Below are positions 55,991 to 64,000 of a stretch of 64,000 bases of DNA, piece after piece (within the stretch, counting starts at the first letter, position 1; every line of letters starts with the position of its first letter). The position numbers were made by a program, and so were the translations under genes. The stretch is from positions 4,403,470 through 4,467,469 of the forward strand of contig LNAC01000276.1 in NCBI GenBank assembly GCA_002007465.1, given 5' to 3'. The DNA comes from Ailurus styani. Lineage: Eukaryota > Chordata > Mammalia > Carnivora > Ailuridae. The notes under the pieces are model-generated. The model ran no database searches. It saw nothing but the letters and a program-made list of their open reading frames with translations, and had not been told where the DNA came from.

Positions 55991-56399
55991 TTTCATGTCA
56001 ATAAAAATGAACATACAACATCATTTTTATTGCTGATACCCCCTTTAAATGACTCCCCCTCTCCACTAAAATGGCTCCCCGAAGCATTTGATACTTCTGA
56101 AACTGATGGCAGATCTCAACAGCCTATCTTTTGCCAGACTTGCTCTTCTGGTTGACCCATTATCTTCCATGGACCTGTGACTGCCCCCCTCCCCACTCCT
56201 CTCCTACTTCTCTGACTGGCAGGCCCTCCTCGGTCTCCTCTCACATCAACCCATTCCTGGGGCAGGGGTGAGGAAGAAAGGTCTCACCTCCTCCACACTC
56301 CCTGGGTGTCAGAATTAGAGAATCATCAGCTTCCTGGAAATCTCCACTTGGGTATGCACAGGCTGCCCAAACTTATCAGATCATAATCCACTGGCTCTT

Positions 56400-56596
56400 T
56401 TTTTAAAGATTTTATTTATTTATATGACACACAGAGAGAGAGAGATCACAAGTAGGCAGAGAGGCAGGCAGAGAGAGAGGAGGAAGCAGGCTCCCTGCTG
56501 AGCAGAGAACCCAATGCGGGACTCGATCCCAGGACCCCGAGATCATGACCTGAGCCGAAGGCAGAGGCTTTAACCCACTGAGCCACCCAGGTGCCC
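56400..56596 (-). mobile_element. Can-SINE inside a MER5A copy
   Basis: Reverse orientation with 'tcacaagtaggcagagaggc' and a 'gagccacccaggtgccc' end. Target-site duplication ATAATCCACTGGCTCTT at 56383-56399 and 56597-56613. Confidence 0.96.
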
Positions 56597-56604
56597 ATAA
56601 TCCA

Positions 56605-56800
56605 CTGGCTCTTAACTGGGGACACGGCAATGTCTAGATACATTCTTAGTTGACATGATTGGGGGACACTACTGGCAGCTAGTGGATAGAGGTCAGGGAT
56701 GCTACTGAACTATTAGGCTACAATCCACAGGATGACCCCAGACAACATAGAACTCTCCAACCCCAAATGTCAGTAGTGCCAAAGTAGAGAAACCCCACCC
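56605..56800 (+). mobile_element. MER5A-type hAT-Charlie element
   Basis: 'gggacacggcaatgtctaga', 'gacactactggcagctagtg', 'gatagaggtcagggatgcta' and 'tcagtagtgccaaagtagag' follow MER5A. The left terminus is disturbed by the SINE. Confidence 0.75.
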
Positions 56801-56939
56801 TAAACTGGCTCATTATCTTCTCCCAAACCTATGTCTCCATCTCAGTAAAAGGCACTTTCATGCACCCAAAGGCTCCAGCCAGAAACCTATGAACCTTATT
56901 CAACAAAAAAATTGAACTCAGTCATTCATATGCAATCCC

Positions 56940-57365
56940 TTCCTGAATTAGTTAGGTAATACTTGCTGCAGCAATGAATAAATCTTCAAATGTTTAGTGA
57001 CTCAAATATGATGCAAGTTTGTTGTTCACTCATCCAAATCCAAAGGGAGTGTTCTTAGCTGGCAGGTGGGTCCCTTCCTAGGCTCCTTCTATGGTCCCAC
57101 ATCCTTATCCGGCCACTACATTCAGCTCTAAGGGCTGGTGGAAGGAGGGTAAGAGTGAAGTCACACCTGCTTCTTAAGCTCCTTGGCTTGGAAGGGTCAC
57201 ATATCCTTTCCTTGCAGAGTCCATTAATGAAAACTCATCATATGGCTCCTCAGATGCAAGGGATGCTGGCAAATGTAGTCCCTGGGTAGAAGGGTAGGAT
57301 GACCACCCCCCAGTGATGCTCACCTCTTGGTATAGTCCCCTTGCAGAGTCCCCTGCCCCACATTG
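56940..57365. repeat. LTR-like interspersed repeat (family unassigned)
   Basis: 'agcaatgaataaatcttcaa', 'gtttgttgttcactcatcca' and 'ccttgcagagtccattaatg' resemble a common LTR-type repeat adjoining the MLT1 LTR. Confidence 0.4.
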
Positions 57366-57379
57366 AACCATGTGTGACC

Positions 57380-57838
57380 ATTAGAATAATGTGGAAGTGA
57401 CAATGTGTGACTGCCAAAGCTAGGTTGTATGAGCTATTATAGCTTCCACTTTGCTCTCTTGGGTCATCTGCTCTAGAAGGCAGCCGGCCACCATGTTGTG
57501 AGGACACTCAACTAATCAAAAGGTCCACGTGGGGAAGAAATGAAGCTTCCTGACAACAGCTGGACATCCAGCTTGTCCAGGACCCGACTTGCTAGCCATG
57601 TGAGCAATCTTAGCAGTGGATCTTTCAGCTCTAGTTCAGCGTTTGGATAGGATGACTGTTCTGGCTGACATTTGACTCCACCTTTATGAAAGCTCCCCTA
57701 GGTTCCTGACCCACAGAAACTGCATGAGATAACATTTACTGTTATTGATCATGTTTAATGCTATTGTGATTGTTTTATGCCCCTAAATTATGGGGTAATT
57801 TGTTATGTGGATAACCGCTACAAAGGAGAAGCATGACT
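57380..57838 (+). mobile_element. MLT1-type MaLR solo LTR
   Basis: 'ggccaccatgttgtgaggac', 'gcaatcttagcagtggatct', 'gttcctgacccacagaaact' and 'aattatggggtaatttgtta' then 'tgtggataaccgctaca' follow the MLT1 LTR to its 3' end. It carries no coding sequence. Confidence 0.8.
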
Positions 57839-58440
57839 TTTAGAAAACAATTTATTGTGCGGTCTGCAAGCTCTGTCTGTTCCACCTCCTAAACACGTCA
57901 CAAGTCCAGCTCCTCCTCTACACTCTACCTGCCACAAGCTGCCACCACATTTCTCTTCCGAATGACGACATTTACCCTACCACTGATCTCTTTTTTTAGA
58001 AGACGCTTGCCATGCCTTTTTATTTTATTGGTGTGTTCGCTTGTTTTGCTCGCCAACATCTAATCATTTCTTTGGGAGTGGGAACTTCATCGCCGGAAGC
58101 AGTGTCCACCACGGTGGCCGTGCTGTGCAGAGGCAGCTGGGACCTCCAAGAAAAATCATCCGTAATGCTCAGTCTCTGGAACCTTCTGCTATTTTTTCCA
58201 AGTGGATATTCCAGACTGCCACCCATTCTGGAAATCTCTTGTATCTACAAGATTTTCTCTCTGCTTAAGATCATTTCTGTTGCTTTCAACCAACAACCCT
58301 GACTAGCACATTTGCCTGCAGCATTGCCTCCTACAACTGATTCTCTACCCATCAGACATCCATTCGGACAATTAGACATTGATTCAATAAATGTTTACCA
58401 GGAACCTACTATGTGCCAAACACTGTTTGAAGTCACAATC

Positions 58441-58489
58441 CTGAGATCAAGACTTTCATGCTCTACCAACTGAGCCGGCCAGGTATCCC
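58441..58489 (-). mobile_element. tRNA-derived SINE head fragment
   Basis: 'catgctctaccaactgagcc' followed by 'ggccaggtatccc' is a reversed tRNA-like head with no tail. Confidence 0.65.
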
Positions 58490-58609
58490 TAAGAGTCTGC
58501 ATTTTTAATAAGATCCTGGTGATGCTGCTGCTGCTACTGCTGGTCCATGAAGCCTACTCTGAGTAGGGAAGTTCTATGCTCATAAATTACACATCGAGAA
58601 AAATGAAGC

Positions 58610-59510
58610 AGAGGAAAGGGATAAGGTGTGCTAGGAGATGAGGGTGAGCTTCAGTTTTAAATAGGGGTGTTGGAAGAGCATGGACTTAATGGAGATGAGG
58701 AGGGAGCGATGGGGATATGTGAGAGTAGAGCATTCCAGCCAGTGCAAAGGCCCTGAGGCTGGTATGTGTCTGATGAGTTAGAGGAAGAGTGAGGAGACGG
58801 GTGCAGCTGCAGTGGTGTGAGCAAGGTGGAAAGAAGGAGGAGGTGAAGCCAGACAGGCATGGGGCAGGAGAGGGCATCTATCAGAGTATAGACTACATTA
58901 GGACTTTGAGCTGAGTGTGTTAGGGAGCCACAGGAGGGTTCTAAGAAGGATGACATGAGCTCATGTAAATTTTAAAGGGATTCCTCTGGCCACTGCAGGG
59001 AGCATAGTTTACAAGGGAGCAGGGGTGGAAGCTGGGATAAATGGGAGGCGTGAGTCCAGCTGTCCAGGCAAGAGGTGATGGTGGCTCAAGTCAGGGAGGC
59101 AGCCTGCACTGGTGAGAGGTAGAAGATGCTGAGCTCTGGGTAAACGGGAAGGGCCGAGCCTGCTGGATACACCGACATATTTTGGTGCCACAAAGAAGGA
59201 GAAATGAAGCATGACTCTAAGTTTTTTTTGTTTTTTGGGTTTTTTTAGTATGAGCAAATGGAAGGGTAGAAAGAGCAATGCTTTGGTGTGGGAGAGAAGA
59301 TCCGTAATTCCTCTCGAACACGTTCATTTTGGTACCTAATTAGACATCCCAGGGGAGATGAGAGGGAGGGAGGTCTGAAGCTTGGGGGAGATATCTGGGT
59401 GGGAGACACCAACCTGGGAAGCATGCAGGTATTTAAGGCCAAGAGATCAGAGGAGATTATCAAGGGGGTGCGGATAAAGATGAGGGTACAGCACTGAAGC
59501 CAAGGGTTCT
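58610..59510 (+). repeat. Ancient interspersed repeat, 5' half (same unnamed family as 52480-53580)
   Basis: 'gcattccagccagtgcaaag', 'gccctgaggctggtatgtgt', 'agggattcctctggccactg', 'gtccaggcaagaggtgatgg' and 'aattagacatcccaggggag' run in the order of one common mammalian consensus. A smaller piece, 'ggaaggcttctctaaagagg', lies at about 61405. Confidence 0.5.
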
Positions 59511-59543
59511 CCAAGGCAGGGAATCTCTTTAAAAGACAAATCT

Positions 59544-59738
59544 GGGGGTGCCTGGGTGGCTCAGTCGGTTAAGCATCTGCCTTTGGCTCAGGTCATAATC
59601 CTAGGGTCCTGGGATCAAGCCCTGCATTGGTGTCCCTGCTCCAGGGAGTCTGTTTCTCAATCTCCCTTTACTCTTCTCCCCTGCTCGTGCTTGCTCTCCT
59701 TCTCTCTCTCAAATAAATAAATAAAATCTTTTAAAAAA
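59544..59738 (+). mobile_element. Can-SINE
   Basis: GGGGGTGCCTGGGTGGCTCA head, CT-rich body, AAATAAATAAATAAAATC tail. ACAAATCTG flanks both sides. Confidence 0.94.
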
Positions 59739-59884
59739 TACAAATCTGATAAGAGAAAAAAATATTCATTACAACAAAGACACCCATCAACAAAGAACAA
59801 GTTAAATACATATACATATATACTATATATACACATATACATACATAAATATATGTAATGGAATGTTATGTAGCCAAAAAAAGC

Positions 59885-60220
59885 AGAGGGGTGGACAGAA
59901 GCCTTCCTTCAAGACTGGCTGGCATGCACCCTTTGTCTCTTCTTCCCTCTCTACCTCCAACCAGCTTCTTGGAATGGAAACGTGCCAGGTGAAGCCCCAT
60001 TTTGGATTCTGGAGACCCTAGAAATGGCTAAGGTATGAGCCAGAAGGAGAAGGTCTCTGGAGACTTCATGGTAGAGAGCCACCCTGCCCACTCTGGGTGC
60101 CAACCTCCAGACTGTTACTTGGAGAGAAAGACATTCCTATCTTGTCTTAAGTCACTGGCACTTTGTGGTAACCTTCTGTCACATCACACCTAACTAATCA
60201 ACCCTGGATCAGAATAGGCA
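59885..60220 (+). repeat. MaLR-type LTR fragment
   Basis: 'aagccttccttcaagactgg', 'cacttggagagaaag'-like text and 'cttaagtcactggcactttg' to 'cctaactaatcaaccctgg' resemble the end of an MLT1/MST LTR. Confidence 0.5.
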
Positions 60221-60238
60221 ATCAGGAAACCTCAGTAA

Positions 60239-60430
60239 GGGATGCCTGGGTGGCCCAGTTGGTTAAGCAGCTGCCTTCAGCTCAGGCATGATCCCAGAGT
60301 CCTGGGATCGAGTCCCACATCCGGCTCCCTGCTCCGTGGGGAGACTGCTTCTCCCTCTCCCTGTCCCTCCCCTGCTTGTGCTCTCTCTCTCTCTCTCTCT
60401 CTCTCTGTGTCAAATAAATAAAATCTTAAA
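60239..60430 (+). mobile_element. Can-SINE with (CT)n expansion
   Basis: Head GGGATGCCTGGGTGGCCCAG, body with a (CT)n tract at 60383-60407, CAAATAAATAAAATCTT tail. Confidence 0.93.
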
Positions 60431-60475
60431 AACAGGAAAAAACAGCAATATTCCACGATATCAATACTTGATAAT

Positions 60476-60655
60476 TTTTAAAGATTTTTAAAATTTATTT
60501 TTGAGAGAGAGAGAGCATGAGCAGAGGGAGGTGAAGAAGGAGAAGCAGACTCCCCACTTAGCAGGGAACCCGATGAGGAACTTGATCCCACGACCCTGGG
60601 ATCATGACCCGAGCCAAACGCAGTTGTTTAACCAACTAAGCCACCCAGGCATCCC
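60476..60655 (-). mobile_element. Can-SINE, inverted relative to its neighbour
   Basis: Reverse orientation from AAAGATTTTTAAAATTTATT to 'aagccacccaggcatccc'. It faces the plus-strand SINE at 60239 across about 45 bp. Confidence 0.93.
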
Positions 60656-60689
60656 AAAAGTTTTTGCATTTCAGGTCACTATCCACCTA

Positions 60690-60857
60690 ATTTTTTTTAA
60701 AGAATTATTTATTTGAGAGGGGGGCAGAGGGACAGAGGGAGGGGGAGAGGCGAAGCAGACTCCCTCCTGAGCAAGGAGCCCAACACAAACCTGAGATTGT
60801 GACCTGAGCCGAAACCAAAAGTTGGACACTTAACCCAATGAGCCAGCCAGGTGCCCC
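60690..60857 (-). mobile_element. Can-SINE, diverged
   Basis: Reverse orientation with AAAGAATTATTTATTTGAGA, a GA-rich body and a 'gagccagccaggtgcccc' end; body partly deleted. Confidence 0.9.
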
Positions 60858-60877
60858 ACTACTTTAATTTAAATCAG

Positions 60878-61082
60878 TGGTTTTCAACTGCAAGCAATTC
60901 CCTGCCCCCTTCCCCCAGGAGAAGACTCAGCAAAGTCTGAGACATTTTTGACTGTTGCAATGGGGGACTTCTACTGGCATCCAGTGGGAAGAGGCCGGGA
61001 TGCTGCTCGGGGTGGTAATTCTTCCCCAAAGAATTACCCATCGTAGAACGTCAGCGGTCCCAAGGCTGAGAAATCCCACTGT
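60878..61082 (+). mobile_element. MER5A-type hAT-Charlie element
   Basis: 'cagtggttttcaactgcaag', 'gagacatttttgactgttgc', 'tactggcatccagtgggaag' and 'aaggctgagaaatcccactg' give a nearly full-length copy. Confidence 0.85.
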
Positions 61083-62339
61083 AAATGGAACAGAAGAGGA
61101 AAAAATAGAATAGAAAACATCAGAAGGCACTGCTCAAAGTAAGGATAAATATCATTTCATGAAACGCTTGTATTTTTGTGTATTCAGACACTATATAAGA
61201 TGTATCTCTCCTTGGGAGTCCTAATGAAAAAGGTTTGATGAATCCTGTCCCGAGGACCATAGAGCTGATGAAGAGCTCTGGCTTCCAGGAGCTCACGCTC
61301 CACAGATGGTAAAGAAGACAAATGAATTGATGTCACTGTTTCGGACAGCCATTTAAACAAGGCAAAGTTTCCAGAGTCGGCCTGGGATATCAGCAAGGGG
61401 AATCAGGGAAGGCTTCTCTAAAGAGGCAAATTTACATCTCAGGAAGGAGCTAGATTCAGGAAGGGGAAGCAAGCAAAACCCAGGTGCCTGGATGGGGCTT
61501 GTTCTGTTTGAGGAACGGAAAGCTGGCCGGTGTCACCGCTGGAGCCAAGTGGGGAAGGGAGGGTGGAAGTAGGTGAGGGAGGAGGTGAGCATGGGTGCAA
61601 GGGAGCCAGGGAGAGGGCTTTAAGCAGGGGAGGATTAGGGTGAGCAGGACAACGCAAGGGAGAAACTGGAACACCCGTGGGGATGTTACCAAGGAGGTGA
61701 GAAGTAGTTGAACTCTGGACAGGTAGGCCAGGGGAAACAAAGAGAGGCAGTGACGTCAGGGGGGGTGGGGGTGTTGGGGGAGGGGCTGCGGGGGCTGCCG
61801 CAGCAGCTGAGGGGCCCACCCTTCTCCCCAGGGCAGGGCGGGAGCTCTCGGGCCCTAGCGGAACCCGCTGGGCAGGGCCACCCACCTGACTCACAGCAGA
61901 AACTGGAACAGCCCATGCTGCCCACCTACGTCCCCAGTCCCCACCGGGGAATGCCACGCCCCGGGGCCCAAACACTGGCTCCCCCAAACCCTGTCAGTGA
62001 GGCCTAGATCCAGGCCTTCTTTCAGGGGTGGCTCTGAGGCCTCCTCCAAGCTCTTCCACTTCCCGGTCTTTCTCTCAGTCCTGTCCTGATTCCATAAGGC
62101 GAGAGTGTCTGTGTCCTGTTCTCTCTCCCCATCAGACTGGGATCTGCTGTGAACACAGAGGGTACAAAAACTACCCTTATCTAGGGCACCCAGCATCAAT
62201 GTTAGGGCCCAGCATTTAGGCTCTGGCTGCCTGGTGAACATCTATCTGTCAAAACCCACCTCAAAAGGACCCTCCTAAAGGAGGACTTCTTGGACCCCTG
62301 TGGTTCCTGGCTAACACAATCAATAATTAAAACCCATCA

Positions 62340-62520
62340 ATAGCGAGTGCAAACTGAGCACTTACTATGTTCCAGGCCCCATTCTGAGGGCCTTACAGCA
62401 GCCCTAGGGTGTATGCTATCATTGTCCCTATTACAGATGGAAAATGGAGGCTCAGGGACACACAACTAGTAAGTAATGGGGCCCGGATTTGAACTCGGGG
62501 GACTTCAATATGCTGCTTCT
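62340..62520 (-). repeat. MIR SINE
   Basis: 'gcacttactatgttccaggc', 'gtccctattacagatggaaa' and 'cacacaactagtaagtaatg' then 'gatttgaactcgggggac' follow reverse MIR. Confidence 0.85.
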
Positions 62521-62564
62521 GCAGCAGATCTCTTTAAATCCTTCCGTGCGAGATTGTTTTGATC

Positions 62565-62660
62565 ACTGCTATCTCCCTGCTGAGAAACTTCAGGCTCAGA
62601 GGGGGTTAAACAATGTGCCTAAGATCACACAGCCTGTCCCGGATTGAGCCAGCTTGGCAG
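62565..62660 (-). repeat. MIR-like fragment
   Basis: 'aaacttcaggctcagagggg' and 'gtgcctaagatcacacagcc' repeat the MIR tail pattern directly after the previous copy. Confidence 0.6.
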
Positions 62661-62829
62661 GTGGGGCAGCTCTAAAGGTGGAGAGCTCTAAAGCTCTCAG
62701 CTCTTAACCTTCCTCCCTTGTCATCTCTTGTTCTAGGCTCTGAGGACACCTGTAAGAAGGTGGCATTTGAGCTGTTTTGGAGGAAAAGACAGGTCTCAAA
62801 CTTTACCAGGAGCCTTCCTGTTTCCATCC

Positions 62830-63065
62830 CCTTGCCCATTCCTCTGCCAGGAATGTCTTTCCCCACCTAACTAACTCCTATCCATCCTTCAAAACCCAGT
62901 TCCAATAGTCACTCCTCCTAGAAAACCTTTCCACACAGATCCCCCAGGCAGAGTCTGCAACACCCATCCTTAGGCTCCCAGAGCCTGGATGGAATGGAAA
63001 GGTCTCGGTAGGAATTAGCCCCACCAAGCTGGAAGCTCGCCCTGGGCCCTGGGCCAGTGGGCACA
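62830..63065 (+). repeat. L2-like 3' fragment
   Basis: 'ctgccaggaatgtctttccc', 'ccttcaaaacccagttccaa' and 'ctcctagaaaacctttccac' follow L2 order. Confidence 0.65.
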
Positions 63066-63076
63066 ATGGAGATGAT

Positions 63077-63213
63077 TTTTATTTATTTATTATTGTTATT
63101 ATTTTTAAAGAAAGCTTTAGCCCAACGTGGGGCTTGAACTCACGGCTCCCAGATGCAGTCGTGGCCCCCAGATGCAGTCGTTTGCTCCACCGACTGAGCC
63201 AGCCAGGCGCCCC
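63077..63213 (-). mobile_element. Short older Can-SINE with 19-bp internal tandem duplication
   Basis: Reversed head 'ctccaccgactgagccagcc' and 'aggcgccc' with B-box region GGGCTTGAACTCACG. GGCTCCCAGATGCAGTCGT (63144-63162) is repeated with one change at 63163-63181. The element lies within 250 bp of the CLPP CpG island. Confidence 0.88.
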
Positions 63214-63449
63214 TGAGGCTGATTTTTAAGTTAAGGAATCACTAATTCACTGAGAAGGGAACTAGAACTGGGCTCATTAAAGGTCCTCCGCCTCCGCCCC
63301 CTTCGGAGTCCGCTCCGCCCTCGCCCCGCCCCTAAGCATGGCAGTCCCCTCCCTGAACGTGGGCGGCCGGTGAGCATGCGCTTTAGACGCAATGCACGCC
63401 GGGGGTTGTAGTCCGCTATCGGACGGAAGCCAGGACGGACTGCAGCGGG

Positions 63450-63635
63450 ATGTGGCCCGGAGTACTGGTTGGGGGGGCCCGGGTGGCGGCAGGCAGGTTC
63501 CCCGCGCTGGGGCCTCGCCTGGCCGCCCGGTTTCCCCCGCGGCGGACGCCGAAGACCGGCCTGGCCCTGCAGCGGAGCCTGCACGCGACGGCGGCCCGGG
63601 CTCTCCCGCTTATTCCCATCGTGGTGGAGCAGACG
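63450..63635 (+). CDS. CLPP: CLPP exon 1: mitochondrial ClpP protease, targeting sequence
   Basis: CLPP is the serine peptidase of the ClpXP complex in the mitochondrial matrix; two heptameric rings form the proteolytic chamber, fed by the AAA+ unfoldase CLPX. This 186-nt exon encodes residues 1-62, from [10 protein letters not shown] to V-V-E-Q-T, ending at ACG|GTAGAG in phase 0. Residues 1 to about 52 form an Arg-rich, acid-free mitochondrial presequence. The mature protein should begin near L52-P-L-I-P-I-V-V-E, by analogy with human CLPP. The presequence is four residues shorter than the human one as I remember it. The ATG follows GCAGCGGG. No in-frame alternative start is evident. Confidence 0.97.
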
Positions 63636-63735
63636 GTAGAGCGTCCGCGGGAACTCGGCCCGGGGTGGGAGTCGGGGGTCTCCGGGCCGGGGACACGGCC
63701 GGCCCCTGACCCCCGCCGCCATCTTTCTCCCCCAG

Positions 63736-63807
63736 GGTCGCGGCGAGCGCGCCTATGACATCTACTCGCGGCTGCTGCGGGAGCGTATCGTGTGTGTCAT
63801 GGGTCCA
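63736..63807 (+). CDS. CLPP: CLPP exon 2
   Basis: 72 nt encoding residues 63-86, [10 protein letters not shown] then [14 protein letters not shown], between the acceptor TCTCCCCCAG and the donor CCA|GTGAGT. This is the N-terminal axial-loop region and first helix of mature ClpP, where CLPX docks and gating occurs. Intron 1 is only 100 bp. The Ser-His-Asp catalytic residues are encoded by later exons beyond the window. Confidence 0.97.
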
Positions 63808-64000
63808 GTGAGTGCCCCGCCGGGATCGTCCCCTGCGCCTGCCCAGACCCCATGCGCCCCTCCTCCTCCTCGAACTCCCTTGACCTCTTGACCTCTCCTC
63901 CTTGACTTTCCTACCAAGGTTCTGCCCTGGCCCCAGTCTGACACCCCAATTCCTGGGCACACATAAGCCTTCAGCCCCCTCTTCTGGCCCCCACCCCCCC
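63808..64000 (+). other. CLPP: CLPP intron 2 (partial)
   Basis: C/T-rich intronic sequence after the GTGAGT donor, running off the right edge. No exon is seen. Confidence 0.85.

Larger units (their letters stand above)
41961..63260. other. Intergenic region between ACER1 and CLPP
   Basis: About 21 kb with divergent gene ends: ACER1 starts leftwards at 41960 and CLPP starts rightwards at 63450. I see no further gene. The content is dense repeats, listed separately. Pieces such as 44600-45330, 46030-46560 and 61090-62330 are not recognised. The minus-strand open frame at 61439-61987 is GC- and purine-biased, with no domain. Confidence 0.7.
63260..63830 (+). promoter_or_regulatory. CLPP: CLPP promoter CpG island
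   Basis: GC- and CpG-rich sequence begins abruptly at about 63285 and covers exons 1 and 2. Upstream of the start codon I see GC boxes (63315-63320 and 63324-63333), an NRF1-like GCATGCGC (63374-63381) and a reversed ZNF143/Staf-like site (63393-63412; the other strand reads ACTACAACCCCCGGCGTGCA). There is no TATA box. NRF1 and ZNF143 sites are typical of housekeeping nuclear genes for mitochondrial proteins. Factor binding is inferred from motif only. Confidence 0.8.

Noticed and set aside
58012..58302. 96-residue plus-strand open frame after the MLT1 LTR
   Set aside because: No similarity recognised, with no retroviral motif; the LTR appears solo, so no retroviral gene is claimed.
61439..61987. 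182-residue minus-strand open frame upstream of CLPP
   Set aside because: Composition is dominated by Pro/Ser/Ala from a purine-rich plus strand. No known family and no conserved-looking exon ends.
1..64000. A novel multi-gene system
   Set aside because: All credible coding sequence belongs to three well-known, syntenic mammalian genes. The rest is introns and repeats; nothing suggests clustered cooperating genes.

Overview
This window is nuclear DNA from a mammal, almost certainly a caniform carnivore and probably a mustelid. About two dozen copies of the carnivore tRNA-Lys-derived SINE (Can-SINE/SINEC) are scattered through it. They have the GGGGCRCCTGGGTGGCTCAGT-type head, a CT-rich body and an AATAAA/poly-A tail, and many keep target-site duplications. 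The subtype with the 'CACAAGTAGGCAGAGAGGCAG' box in minus-strand copies is, as I recall, common in mustelids. Ancient mammalian repeats (L1M, L2, MIR, MER5, MER20, MaLR LTRs) fill most of the rest. The sequence has no operons, phage or CRISPR; regulation here means introns and CpG islands.

Three protein-coding genes are supported, in the order and strands of human 19p13.3 (MLLT1 -, ACER1 -, CLPP +). (1) MLLT1 (ENL), minus strand: only exon 2 (6345-6525) is visible, encoding the first part of the YEATS domain. The promoter/exon 1 CpG island lies around 15.2-16.6 kb, but a 495-bp run of N (15740-16234) hides the expected first exon. Later exons lie left of the window. (2) ACER1 (alkaline ceramidase 1), minus strand: all six coding exons between 41960 and 25541 can be joined, all with GT-AG introns, into a complete 263-residue protein that keeps its predicted metal-site residues. 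(3) CLPP (mitochondrial ClpP protease), plus strand: promoter CpG island from about 63.26 kb and coding exons 1 and 2 (63450-63635, 63736-63807). The rest lies beyond the right edge.

Layout: 1-6344 MLLT1 intron 2; 6526 to about 15.7 kb MLLT1 intron 1; about 15.2-16.6 kb CpG island with gap; 16.6-25.5 kb intergenic, with L1, MIR, L2, MER20 and SINEs; 25.5-42.0 kb ACER1; 42.0-63.2 kb intergenic and very repeat-rich; 63.26-64.0 kb start of CLPP. The genes are neighbours by conserved synteny and share no pathway: MLLT1 is a chromatin reader, ACER1 an ER sphingolipid hydrolase and CLPP a mitochondrial protease.

The most informative oddities concern the assembly and individual variation. Four isolated N bases (661, 5380, 5542, 21049) each join near-identical duplicated sequence. 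At 5138-5625 the pattern shows a SINE insertion allele whose two ends flank a copy of the empty allele, so this animal was probably heterozygous for that insertion. Other noteworthy structures are two minisatellites in ACER1 introns, a G-rich repeat at the MLLT1 promoter gap, a foldback DNA transposon at 51.5 kb, and two complementary halves of one unnamed ancient repeat. I found no convincing sign of a new biological system.
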